64,000 nucleotides of DNA from Larsenimonas suaedae (GTDB taxonomy: Bacteria > Pseudomonadota > Gammaproteobacteria > Pseudomonadales > Halomonadaceae), in the NCBI RefSeq assembly GCF_023712105.1, contig NZ_JAMLJI010000002.1, forward strand, positions 310,001 to 374,000. The letters run 5' to 3'. The stretch's first letter is position 1. Every line of letters starts with the position of its first letter. Under the pieces are notes generated by a model that saw only the letters and a list, made by a program, of their open reading frames with translations, did no database searches and was not told the origin of the DNA. Below, piece after piece: positions 38,254-45,883 of the stretch. Position numbers and translations under genes: made by a program.

Positions 38254-38346
38254 TCTGCCGCCGCTTCACCTGTTCGGCCGGGCGTGGCCCTGTCTGTTTG
38301 GGCGGCACCGGTGGCCTATTGGCCTTTGGTGTAAGCCACCAAGGTA

Positions 38347-38379
38347 TATGTTGAACATTCAACGTTTATGTTCAACATA
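38347..38379. promoter_or_regulatory. Palindromic operator upstream of the sugar porter gene
   Basis: Perfect 11-bp arms TATGTTGAACA (38347-38357) and TGTTCAACATA (38369-38379) with an 11-nt spacer that itself contains TTCAAC, giving three GTTGAA/TTCAAC elements. It lies 40 bp before the porter start, over the expected promoter, and next to the FadR-type regulator gene, which is the obvious candidate to bind it. Confidence 0.65.
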
Positions 38380-38418
38380 AGGCGCTCGGATTGAGCCTTG
38401 CCCCTGGAGGAGATGGTC

Positions 38419-39819
38419 ATGACAACCACGACGTCATCAGAGCCCGCGCAGCGTCAAAGTCTGCCGGTGGTGTATGTAATCGGCGCCATCGCAGCGCTTG
38501 CCGGCCTGCTGTTCGGGATGGATATCGGCGTCATTTCAGGCGCGCTGCCGTTTATCGAGCATGAGTTCAACGCAAGCGACCACACCCAGGAGATCATCGT
38601 CAGCTCGATGATGTTCGGCGCGGCCTTCGGCGCCGCCAGCGGCGGGTATCTGTCTCGAAAAGCCGGGCGCAAGATTACCCTTGCGGTCAGCGGGGTAGTG
38701 TTCGTTGTCGGTGCGGTGCTGTCGGCGCTGGCGTGGTCGACCGATGCCCTGATCGGTGCGCGCATCCTGCTCGGCGTCGCGGTCGGCATTTCCTCCTACA
38801 TCGCGCCGATGTATCTGTCGGAAATCGCGCCGGAGCGCATTCGCGGCACGCTGATCGCGTTCTATCAGCTGATGATCATGGGCGGAATTCTGCTGGCCTA
38901 CCTGACCAACGCGGCGTTCAGCTACTCAGGGGGCTGGCGCTGGATGCTCGGCGTGATCGCGATTCCGGCGTGCCTGTTGGTCATTGGCATGATCTTTCTG
39001 CCCAAAAGCCCGCGCTGGCTTGCAAGCGCCAACCGCCCGGAGGAAGCGCGGCGCGTATTAATGCGTCTTCGCGGCCACAATAAAGAAGAGGTCGACGAGG
39101 AGATGGCCCGCATTGAGGAAAGCCTCAAGGTCGATCACGCCGGCTGGCGCCTGTTTCGACGCAATTCGAACGTGCGACGCTCGGTCGGGCTTGGCATGCT
39201 CTTGCAGTTCATGCAGCAGTTCACCGGCGCCAATGTCATTCTTTATTACGCCCCGCGCATTCTGGAACTGGCCGGCTACGGCAGTGCCACCGAGCAGCTC
39301 TGGGGCACGGTCGTGATCGGGCTTGTGATGACGCTTGCCACCTTCATCGCCATCGGCTTTGTCGACCGCGCCGGACGCAAGCCGCTTCTCTACATCGGCT
39401 TTACCGTGATGGGAATTTGCATGATCCTGCTGGGGGCGCTGTATGAGTACGGGCTTGAAAGCGCGTTTGCCAAGTACGCAGCCCTTGGTCTGCTCGGTGC
39501 GTTCGTTGTCAGCTACGCGATGTCGGCAGCGCCGATGGTGTGGGTGCTGTGCTCGGAAATTCAGCCGCTGAAGGCGCGCGATTTCGGGGTGGCCTGCTCA
39601 ACGGTCACCAACTGGGTGGCCAACATGATCATCGGCGCGACGTTCTTGACGCTGCTCAATACCCTCGGCAACGCCCACACCTTCTGGCTCTACGCCGGTC
39701 TGAACCTGTTTTTCATCGTGCTGACGCTGTTTCTGGTGCCGGAGACCAAGGGCATTTCGCTCGAGAAGATCGAGCAGCGACTGATGCGTGGCGAAAAACT
39801 CAAGCACATCGGCACCTGA
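38419..39819 (+). CDS. Sugar porter family MFS transporter (GalP/AraE/XylE type)
   Basis: Proton-coupled sugar importer of 466 aa with twelve hydrophobic segments. Sugar-porter signatures are intact: the GYLSRKAGRK loop after TM2, PMYLSEIAPERIRGTL after TM4, PKSPRWL in the central loop, QQFTGANVILYYAP in TM7, DRAGRKPLL and the C-terminal PETKG. Likely substrates are pentoses or hexoses such as galactose, arabinose or xylose. The ATG at 38419 with GGAGGAG upstream is used. It is followed 10 bp later by an SMP-30 lactonase gene and preceded by a palindromic operator. Confidence 0.93.
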   Translation: MTTTTSSEPAQRQSLPVVYVIGAIAALAGLLFGMDIGVISGALPFIEHEFNASDHTQEIIVSSMMFGAAFGAASGGYLSRKAGRKITLAVSGVVFVVGAVLSALAWSTDALIGARILLGVAVGISSYIAPMYLSEIAPERIRGTLIAFYQLMIMGGILLAYLTNAAFSYSGGWRWMLGVIAIPACLLVIGMIFLPKSPRWLASANRPEEARRVLMRLRGHNKEEVDEEMARIEESLKVDHAGWRLFRRNSNVRRSVGLGMLLQFMQQFTGANVILYYAPRILELAGYGSATEQLWGTVVIGLVMTLATFIAIGFVDRAGRKPLLYIGFTVMGICMILLGALYEYGLESAFAKYAALGLLGAFVVSYAMSAAPMVWVLCSEIQPLKARDFGVACSTVTNWVANMIIGATFLTLLNTLGNAHTFWLYAGLNLFFIVLTLFLVPETKGISLEKIEQRLMRGEKLKHIGT

Positions 39820-39829
39820 GGAGATCACC

Positions 39830-40720
39830 ATGCCAAGCTCTTGCTCAACGCCCGGCCTAAGCCCGTGCCTGACCCTGACGCTCTCACTGGGTGAGGCCGC
39901 GCTCTGGGACACGCGCGCGGCTACGCTTTACTTCGTCGACATCAACGGCGGCGAACTGCACGCGTTTGATCCCGCCACCGGCGCGCACCGAGTCCGCGTC
40001 TTCGACGAGCCACTGGCGTGCGTGGCGCTCACCGACGATGGCTTTGTCGGGGCGTTTCGCTCAGGTCTTTGGCAACTCGACGCGCACGGCGCGAAGGAGA
40101 CCCTTCTGGCTGCGGGGCCGCAGGCGCCCGATATAAGCTGGTGCAACGACGGGCGCTGCGACGCGGCGGGCCGCTTCTGGATCGGCACCAAGCACGCCGG
40201 GGAAACCGAGGCCAGAGCGGGGCTTTTCTGTTTCGACGGTGGTCGACTGACGCCCCACCTTGACGGCATTACCGTCGCCAACGGGCTGGCGTTGAGCCCC
40301 GACGGCAGGACGCTTTATCACACCGACAGCCCGTCACGGCGCATCGAGCGGTTCGCGCTCGACCCGGCAACGGGCCAACTGGGGCCCCGGGAAACGTTTG
40401 TCGATCTCAAGGCGCTGGGCCTTGCCGGAGTGGCCGACGGCGCCGCCGTCGATGAGGCCGGCGATTACTGGGTTGCGCTCTACGGCGGCAGCGCCATTGC
40501 CCGGTTCAGCGAGCGCGGCGTACTGCGCGAAACCCACTCCCTGCCGGTGCCTCAGCCCACCCGGGTCGCCTTTGGCGGGGCGGATCGAAAAACGCTCTTT
40601 GTCACCTCGGCCCGCCAGGGCTTGAGCGAGGCAGCACTTGCGCAGGCGCCGCTCTCCGGATCGCTTTTTTCGATGCGCGTCGACACACCCGGGCTTATCG
40701 AGCACCGTCTCACGCGTTAG
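39830..40720 (+). CDS. SMP-30/gluconolactonase family sugar lactonase
   Basis: Calcium- or zinc-dependent lactonase of 296 aa that opens aldonolactones. The six-bladed propeller shows the family metal ligands: Glu near residue 21 in SLGEAALWD, Asn in NDGRCDAAGRFWIG, the VANGLALSPDG block, and Asp in ADGAAVDEAGDYW. It sits 10 bp after the sugar porter gene with its own GAGGAG site, so it probably acts in an oxidative sugar pathway using the imported sugar. No signal peptide, hence cytoplasmic. The exact lactone is not deducible. Confidence 0.9.
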   Translation: MPSSCSTPGLSPCLTLTLSLGEAALWDTRAATLYFVDINGGELHAFDPATGAHRVRVFDEPLACVALTDDGFVGAFRSGLWQLDAHGAKETLLAAGPQAPDISWCNDGRCDAAGRFWIGTKHAGETEARAGLFCFDGGRLTPHLDGITVANGLALSPDGRTLYHTDSPSRRIERFALDPATGQLGPRETFVDLKALGLAGVADGAAVDEAGDYWVALYGGSAIARFSERGVLRETHSLPVPQPTRVAFGGADRKTLFVTSARQGLSEAALAQAPLSGSLFSMRVDTPGLIEHRLTR

Positions 40721-40839
40721 GTCTTTGGCCTCCCCCGAAAGCGCTTTCCTCACGCGTCGGATCGGCTACCCTTGACGTCGACCGCCGCGCCCTTGTGGCT
40801 CGCCACCCGGGCCGGCTTTGCCGCCTCAGGAGCCACCGC

Positions 40840-42168
40840 ATGACCCGACTGCTTGAGCACCACAATCGCGCCCGACGCGTGCTGGATATTCTCGATGCCG
40901 ACACGGCCTGGTTGAGTGAGCCTGATCGACGCGCCCGCTTTTTGAAGATGAGCGCCTCGCCGTATGCGTTCTTTCGAGGGGCCAACGCCCTTTATTGGGC
41001 TGACGTGTGGCACGACTGGCGGTTTGCGCTGTTCGGGGGCACCGAATATACCCAGAACTGGCTGCAGGGCGACGCCCACGTCTACAACTTTGGCGCCTAC
41101 GGCCATCATGACGACGCCGTACGCTACGGCCTCGATGACTTCGACGACGCCCTCATCGGCGATTACCAGTACGATCTTTGGCGGCTGACCATCAGCGTCG
41201 TGCTCGATGCCCGCGAAAATGCAGGCCTTGGCCCGGACGCGACCACGAAAGCGCTCACCCACCTGATTGCGGCGTATCAGAATGAACTTGCCCGCTTCAG
41301 GCAGGGCGGCGTGCCCGAGGCCGTGAGCCTTGAGAACGCACCGAAGCGGCTGATGCCGTTTCTTGAAAAGACCACGCGCAGGAATAGCCGCGCGGCCCTG
41401 CTGGCCAAATGGACCGCACAGGAAAACGGCCAGCGCCGTCTTGCCGACCGCCCCGGCAAGCTCAAGCGACTGCCGGCGCACCTTGCAAGCCAGCTCACCC
41501 ATGCCATTACCCACACCTACCCGGCCACGAGGACCCAGCCGCGAGACGGCGATGAAGCGTTCAAGGTGCTCGACACCGCCCGACGCATCGGCGCGGGCAC
41601 CGGGTCGCTCGGCATCGACCGCTTCTACGTACTGCTCGGCAACGGCAATGTCGACGATGACGTCATCCTCGACGTCAAGGCGCAGACGCCCCCCACCGCC
41701 TACCAGCGCATGAGCGATGAAAACCGGGCGCTCTGGCACGAGGCCTTCGCGCACGAAGGCGAGCGTCACGCCGCCGCCTTTCGCGCACTTGCCGAACACC
41801 CCGATTGCTGGCTTGGCTGGCTCGAGATGGACGGTAAGGTGTTCTCGGTGCGCGAGCGCTCTCCGTTCAAGAAGGATTACCCCACTCACAAGGTCAAAAA
41901 GGCCAAGACCTATCGAAAACTCGCCGCCGCGTGGGGACGCATTCTGGCGCACAGCCATATTCGTGGCGCCCACGCGCTCTGGCCGGACAGCCCCGGCCGC
42001 TTTGCGACAAGCGTATGCAGCCAGATCGACGCCCGCCCCGAACGCTTCAGGCAGGTCGTCATTACCCAGGCCTTTGCCTACGCCGATTGCACCGTGCGCG
42101 ATCACCGGGCCTTTCTTGAACACCGCATTGCCGCGCTTTTGGCAACCGACCGAGACGCACCGCAGTAA
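40840..42168 (+). CDS. DUF2252 family protein
   Basis: Protein of 442 aa matching the DUF2252 family, kinase-like fold proteins of unknown function. Family blocks are visible: KMSASPYAFFRGANALYW near residue 40, the HVYNFGAYG motif in QGDAHVYNFGAY, DDFDDALIGDYQYDLWRL, and GTGSLGIDRFYVLLG. The DAHVYNFG and DDFDD motifs resemble the active-site elements of aminoglycoside-phosphotransferase-like kinases. The ATG at 40840 follows CAGGAG. It is not obviously part of the lactonase transcript (119-bp gap) and precedes a cobalamin riboswitch. Function unknown. Confidence 0.85.
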   Translation: MTRLLEHHNRARRVLDILDADTAWLSEPDRRARFLKMSASPYAFFRGANALYWADVWHDWRFALFGGTEYTQNWLQGDAHVYNFGAYGHHDDAVRYGLDDFDDALIGDYQYDLWRLTISVVLDARENAGLGPDATTKALTHLIAAYQNELARFRQGGVPEAVSLENAPKRLMPFLEKTTRRNSRAALLAKWTAQENGQRRLADRPGKLKRLPAHLASQLTHAITHTYPATRTQPRDGDEAFKVLDTARRIGAGTGSLGIDRFYVLLGNGNVDDDVILDVKAQTPPTAYQRMSDENRALWHEAFAHEGERHAAAFRALAEHPDCWLGWLEMDGKVFSVRERSPFKKDYPTHKVKKAKTYRKLAAAWGRILAHSHIRGAHALWPDSPGRFATSVCSQIDARPERFRQVVITQAFAYADCTVRDHRAFLEHRIAALLATDRDAPQ

Positions 42169-42240
42169 GTCGCGCACACCCCGCGGCTCTTGTACCAAAA
42201 GGCGACACGTAACGGCCTTCGAACGGCGTATGCTGTGGCC

Positions 42241-42405
42241 GTTCGGTACGAACGCCTCTCAGGCGTTCCCGGGAATTCGGTGCAACGCCGAAGCTGCCCC
42301 CGCAACTGTAAGCGACGAGCGCCCTCGAGATGCCACTGATCACCCGATCGGGAAGGCCGAGAACCGCCATGACGCGCAAGCCAGGAGACCGACCGAACAC
42401 CTTCT
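42241..42405 (+). ncRNA. Cobalamin riboswitch
   Basis: Conserved adenosylcobalamin riboswitch pieces appear in order: GGGAATTCGGTGCAA, CCCCCGCAACTGTAAGCG, TGCCACTG followed by GGGAAGG, and the B12 box GCCAGGAGACC at about 42380-42390. A further hairpin CTGCAC-ggtgg-GTGCAG at 42414-42430 stands directly before the Shine-Dalgarno of the next gene, consistent with translational control. Boundaries are approximate. Confidence 0.93.
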
Positions 42406-42447
42406 ATCAACCGCTGCACGGTGGGTGCAGCCCATGGAGTGAGTCTC

Positions 42448-43122
42448 ATGCATATCGAACCGGGCGTCGTGACAGGCGCCAAACTGCTGTTGAGTTACGC
42501 AACCGCGGCGGGTGCGCTTGCGCTTTCGGCCCGTCTTGTCTGGAAAAGTGTTTCCCAGGAGGGCGGCATTGCGGGCGCCGTACTCAAAAGCACGCTGGCG
42601 ACGCTTTTGGTGTTCTGCTTCTTTCAGGTGCTGCCGCATCACCCGGTCGGCGTCTCGGAGGTGCACCTGATTTTAGGCTCGACGCTTTTACTGCTGTTCG
42701 GTGCCGGCCCCGCCGCCGTCGGCCTGGCCGGAGGCCTGTTGATACAGGGGCTTTTGTTCGCGCCGTTCGATCTGCCGCAGTACGGCATGAACGTGACCAC
42801 GCTTCTGGTGCCACTTCTGGGCATCCATGCCCTCGCCCGGCGCGTGATTTCGAAAGGTACCCGCTACGTTGACCTGACCTACGCGCAGGCACTCAAGCTC
42901 TCGACCGCCTATCAGGGTGGCATCGTTGCCTGGGTGGCGTTCTGGGCGGTCTACGGTCAGGGGCTTGAAAACGCGGCAGGCATTTTGACGTTCGGGGTGG
43001 CCTATCTGTCGGTCGTCCTGCTCGAACCCTTGATCGACCTGGGCGTTCTGGCCACGGCCAAGCGGCTTCATCGTCTCTCGGGCACAATGCTGTTCACCCG
43101 GCGACTGCTCCACCCGGCCTGA
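42448..43122 (+). CDS. CbiM-like energy-coupling-factor permease, B12-regulated
   Basis: Membrane protein of 224 aa with about six hydrophobic segments. It begins MHIEPGVV; in CbiM/NikM metal permeases the N-terminal Met-His is part of the metal site, which supports the ATG at 42448 (GGAGTGAG upstream). His residues also occur in LPHHPVGVSEVHLILG, another family position. No CbiN, CbiQ or CbiO gene is adjacent, so it either uses ECF partners encoded elsewhere or works alone. The upstream cobalamin riboswitch indicates a role in cobalt or cobalamin-precursor uptake. A GC-rich hairpin follows. Confidence 0.85.
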   Translation: MHIEPGVVTGAKLLLSYATAAGALALSARLVWKSVSQEGGIAGAVLKSTLATLLVFCFFQVLPHHPVGVSEVHLILGSTLLLLFGAGPAAVGLAGGLLIQGLLFAPFDLPQYGMNVTTLLVPLLGIHALARRVISKGTRYVDLTYAQALKLSTAYQGGIVAWVAFWAVYGQGLENAAGILTFGVAYLSVVLLEPLIDLGVLATAKRLHRLSGTMLFTRRLLHPA

Positions 43123-43137
43123 GCCGGCTCGCAACAA

Positions 43138-43163
43138 CACGCGCCCGCCCCGGCGGGCGTGTG
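43138..43163 (+). terminator. GC-rich hairpin after the CbiM-like gene
   Basis: A stem of about 12 bp, core CGCCCGCC/GGCGGGCG, follows the stop codon by 15 bp. There is no proper T tract, so termination is likely but not certain. Confidence 0.5.
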
Positions 43164-43373
43164 TCGCCCTGTTCTTGTCACCTTGCCCTTTTGCCCGCCA
43201 GATTACCCGCCTTATCGGCCAAGCCGCCCACAGTGCGTCCAACGAACTGCTTGCCACACCGCCGATGCAGAGGCCACATCGCGTGAACGGCGTCTGCGCG
43301 CCTGCATCTATTTTTTGATCGAAGTGCATGAATTCTGGTCGCGGCGGATGAAAAGCGCGCGCCGATCAGATAG
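43164..43373. other. Intergenic region without recognised gene
   Basis: Part of a 384-bp gap between the CbiM-like gene and the YncE-like gene. Apart from the hairpin at its left end and the Fur-like box at its right, I see no credible open reading frame or structured element here. Confidence 0.5.
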
Positions 43374-43392
43374 GCTCATGAGAATCATTACA
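43374..43392 (+). promoter_or_regulatory. Fur-like box upstream of the YncE-like gene
   Basis: GCTCATGAGAATCATTACA matches the 19-bp Fur consensus at 14 positions by my own alignment, including ATGA and AATCATTA. A second, weaker element GCAATGACTATCAT begins at 43398. E. coli yncE is also iron-responsive, which supports the call. Confidence 0.68.
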
Positions 43393-43506
43393 ATTTAGCA
43401 ATGACTATCATACTCGTTAGCATCGACATAATCGCCGCATCGCCTGCCAACGAGCTACGCACTCATCTCGATACACCACACATCGACACAACTGCAGGGA
43501 ATCATC

Positions 43507-44640
43507 ATGGTTATAAAACGCTCGCGCGCGCTGCTTATCGGGGCCCTTTCGACCCTGCCGCTCTGGGCGCTGCCCGCAGGCGCGGCCGACACGGCCGCCG
43601 CATCAAGTACGGTCGACACGCAAACCCTGCCTGCCGCAAATTGGCAGGTACGCACCGACCGGGCGCTGGCGCATGCGCTTTATGAACTTGCCTACAGCCC
43701 GTCCATGGACGCGCTGTTTGTAGCCAGTGCCGGCGGGTTCGAGGACAACGCCAAGGGCGTGGTCTATCAGCTTGATCCGGAGTCGCTCGAGGTCCAAAAA
43801 CGCTGGGCGCTGCCGGGCCAGGCGTTCGGGCTGGCCTTCGATGAGGCCACCAAAACGCTGTACCTGGGTGACACGCTTGATCAGAGCCTCATTCGGTTGA
43901 ACGTTGAAACCGGTGATACAGAGACCCTGCAACTGGCCAAGCCCGCGCCGGAGCCGGCCGAGGGCGAGGAAAAACCGTTCGGCCCCAATCCGCGCCAGCT
44001 GGTGCTCTCCCCTGATGGCCAGACCCTCTACATTTCAGGCGTAGGCACCGAGAGCGTGCTGTGGGTGGTCGATACCAAGCGCTTTACGCTCGAGAAGACC
44101 GTTACCGGGTTCGGTGAGTGGGCCACGGGCCTGGCGCTCGATGCAGACACGAACCGGCTCTTCGTCTCGACCTATAAGGACAACGCCGTGCGGGTGGTCG
44201 ACACCACCGACAACACCCTCGTCGATCAGTGGCCCACCGGCGGCAAAAGCCCGCTTAACCTGGCGCTGGACAAGGCTAATCACCACCTGTTCGTGACCCA
44301 CGCCAAAAGCAACGCCGTAACTGTGCTGGATACCCGAACCGGAAAGCAGGTCACCTCGATCGACCTCGGGGGTGACAGCCTGGCGGCTGCCTTCGACGCC
44401 CCCGAGCACCGCCTATTGGTGAGCCAGCGCGACGCCAGGAAACTTTCGATCATCAATACCGATGAGTTAAGCCTTGAAGGGCAGCTGCCGCTCGAGACCG
44501 CCATGCCCAATAGCCTTGCGCTTTCACCGGATGGAAAGCGCGTCTGGCTTACGCTCAAGCAGCCGATCAAGAAAGTCGGCGAGGTCTACAAGGCGGAAAA
44601 ACCGGATCACGTCGCAACGCTTTCCCCCGCGAAAAGGTAG
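43507..44640 (+). CDS. YncE-like periplasmic beta-propeller protein
   Basis: Exported seven-bladed beta-propeller protein of 377 aa. A signal peptide (residues 1-26, ending PAGA) is followed by repeated YVTN-type blades such as LAYSPSMDALFVASAGG, LVLSPDGQTLYISGVGTES, LALDADTNRLFVSTYKDN and LALSPDGKRVWLTL. E. coli YncE has the same architecture and is repressed by Fur; its function is uncertain, with single-stranded DNA binding reported for it. A Fur-like box precedes the gene here. CAGGGA lies before the ATG. A good terminator follows. Confidence 0.85.
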   Translation: MVIKRSRALLIGALSTLPLWALPAGAADTAAASSTVDTQTLPAANWQVRTDRALAHALYELAYSPSMDALFVASAGGFEDNAKGVVYQLDPESLEVQKRWALPGQAFGLAFDEATKTLYLGDTLDQSLIRLNVETGDTETLQLAKPAPEPAEGEEKPFGPNPRQLVLSPDGQTLYISGVGTESVLWVVDTKRFTLEKTVTGFGEWATGLALDADTNRLFVSTYKDNAVRVVDTTDNTLVDQWPTGGKSPLNLALDKANHHLFVTHAKSNAVTVLDTRTGKQVTSIDLGGDSLAAAFDAPEHRLLVSQRDARKLSIINTDELSLEGQLPLETAMPNSLALSPDGKRVWLTLKQPIKKVGEVYKAEKPDHVATLSPAKR

Positions 44641-44681
44641 TCCGCCGCGCCATCAAGGCGCGCGACCGGCGCCCTGACCGT

Positions 44682-44711
44682 AAAAAGCCCGCCAAATGGC
44701 GGGCTTTTTTT
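44682..44711 (+). terminator. Rho-independent terminator of the YncE-like gene
   Basis: Stem GCCCGCC (44687-44693) and GGCGGGC (44698-44704), loop AAAT, followed by seven T; an A run on the left may allow use in the other direction. Confidence 0.93.
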
Positions 44712-44746
44712 GCAGTCGAGCACACGATCACGTCAGCACGCACCCA

Positions 44747-44806
44747 GGCAGCCTGTGCTCGGGCAGCCTGTGCTCGGGCAGCCTGTGCTCGGGCAGCCTG
44801 TACTCG
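44747..44806. repeat. Four tandem 15-bp repeats
   Basis: Unit GGCAGCCTGTGCTCG occurs four times head to tail (44747, 44762, 44777, 44792); the last copy has one change (A for G). The block ends four bases before the stop codon of the leftward dehydrogenase gene, in its 3' flank. It looks like a slippage-type minisatellite; a 15-bp unit would keep reading frame. Confidence 0.95.
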
Positions 44807-44810
44807 GGCA

Positions 44811-45830
44811 TCAGTGCGTTTCGGGCCACAGCTCGATCAACACCTTGCCGGAGGCCTCGGCGTCCTTGGCGGTCGCGAACGCCTCGACTGCGTTGGTGGC
44901 CGGCACTTCATGCGTGATGACCTGATCGAACCGGGCGTCACGGGCAAGAAGCTCAATGGCCTCATCCACTTCCTGATTGAACCGGAAGCAGCCGCGCAGC
45001 TGGATCTCCTTCGAGATCAATGTGGCAAGCTCCAGCGGCTGGGCGCCGGCGCCCATCATGCCGATCTGGGCGATGACGCCTGCGCGACGCACCGCACGGA
45101 TGGCGGTATCGATCGAGGCCGGCACACCCGAGCACTCGAGCGCAACGTCAAAGGCCTCGGCCTCCGGCGTCTGCTCACCGATGCGGATGGTGTGATGAAC
45201 GCCAAGCGCGCGGGCGCGCTCGAGCGGGCCATTGACCACGTCGGTGACCGTGACCGACTGCGCGCCCTGAATCACCGCCGCCGCCGCCGTCAGAAGGCCA
45301 ATCGGCCCCGCGCCGCAGACCAGCACCCGCTTGCCCTCGACGCCGCCGGCCACATTGATGCCGTGAAGCGCAACCGCCAGCGGCTCGGCAAGCGCGGCGC
45401 GCTTGAGCGGAAGCCCCTCCGGCAGCACGCGAATCATGCCGCGGGTCACCACCAGGTACTCACTCATGCCCCCCTGGGTATGCGGCGTGGTGGACGCAGA
45501 CCCCAGATACGCGCCTTTCGGCCACAGGTGCGGCAGTGCTTCAAGGCCCGGCTGGCTTTCGCCGAACGTGGCCGGATGAAAGGTGACCGGCGTGCCCGGC
45601 GCAAGCTCGCCCGACGGGTCAAGATCGACGGTACCGGACAGCTCATGGCCCGGGATCAAGGGTTCACGCACCACGAACGCCCCGTTGGCACCGTCGTGAT
45701 AGTAATGAAGGTCAGAGCCACAGATGCCGCCCCAGCTGATGCGAACCCGCACCTGCCCGGCGTCGGGCTCGGGCGTGTTCCACTCCTGCTCGCGCAGATC
45801 CTGTTTGCCATGAATGACCAGTGCTTTCAT
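44811..45830 (-). CDS. idnD: L-idonate 5-dehydrogenase-like MDR alcohol dehydrogenase
   Basis: Medium-chain dehydrogenase of 339 aa, resembling L-idonate 5-dehydrogenase, which oxidises L-idonate to 5-keto-D-gluconate. Catalytic zinc ligands are in GGICGSDLHYYHDG and IPGHELSG; the NAD fold shows LVCGAGPIGLLTAAAA; late LRGCFRFNQEVDEAIELL matches IdnD. The region where the structural-zinc cysteine cluster normally lies (about residues 85-115) has no cysteine, unlike E. coli IdnD. GGAG precedes the ATG. It follows idnO and gntP on the same strand. Confidence 0.85.
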   Translation of the reverse strand: MKALVIHGKQDLREQEWNTPEPDAGQVRVRISWGGICGSDLHYYHDGANGAFVVREPLIPGHELSGTVDLDPSGELAPGTPVTFHPATFGESQPGLEALPHLWPKGAYLGSASTTPHTQGGMSEYLVVTRGMIRVLPEGLPLKRAALAEPLAVALHGINVAGGVEGKRVLVCGAGPIGLLTAAAAVIQGAQSVTVTDVVNGPLERARALGVHHTIRIGEQTPEAEAFDVALECSGVPASIDTAIRAVRRAGVIAQIGMMGAGAQPLELATLISKEIQLRGCFRFNQEVDEAIELLARDARFDQVITHEVPATNAVEAFATAKDAEASGKVLIELWPETH

Positions 45831-45883
45831 CGTTGCGCTCCGTTCTGGGCAATATAAAGAAAAACCATCAAGGGCCGGCCCTG

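Noticed and set aside
44747-44806. Attachment site or mobile-element end
   Set aside because: Head-to-tail 15-bp repeats with no integrase, transposase or inverted ends nearby.
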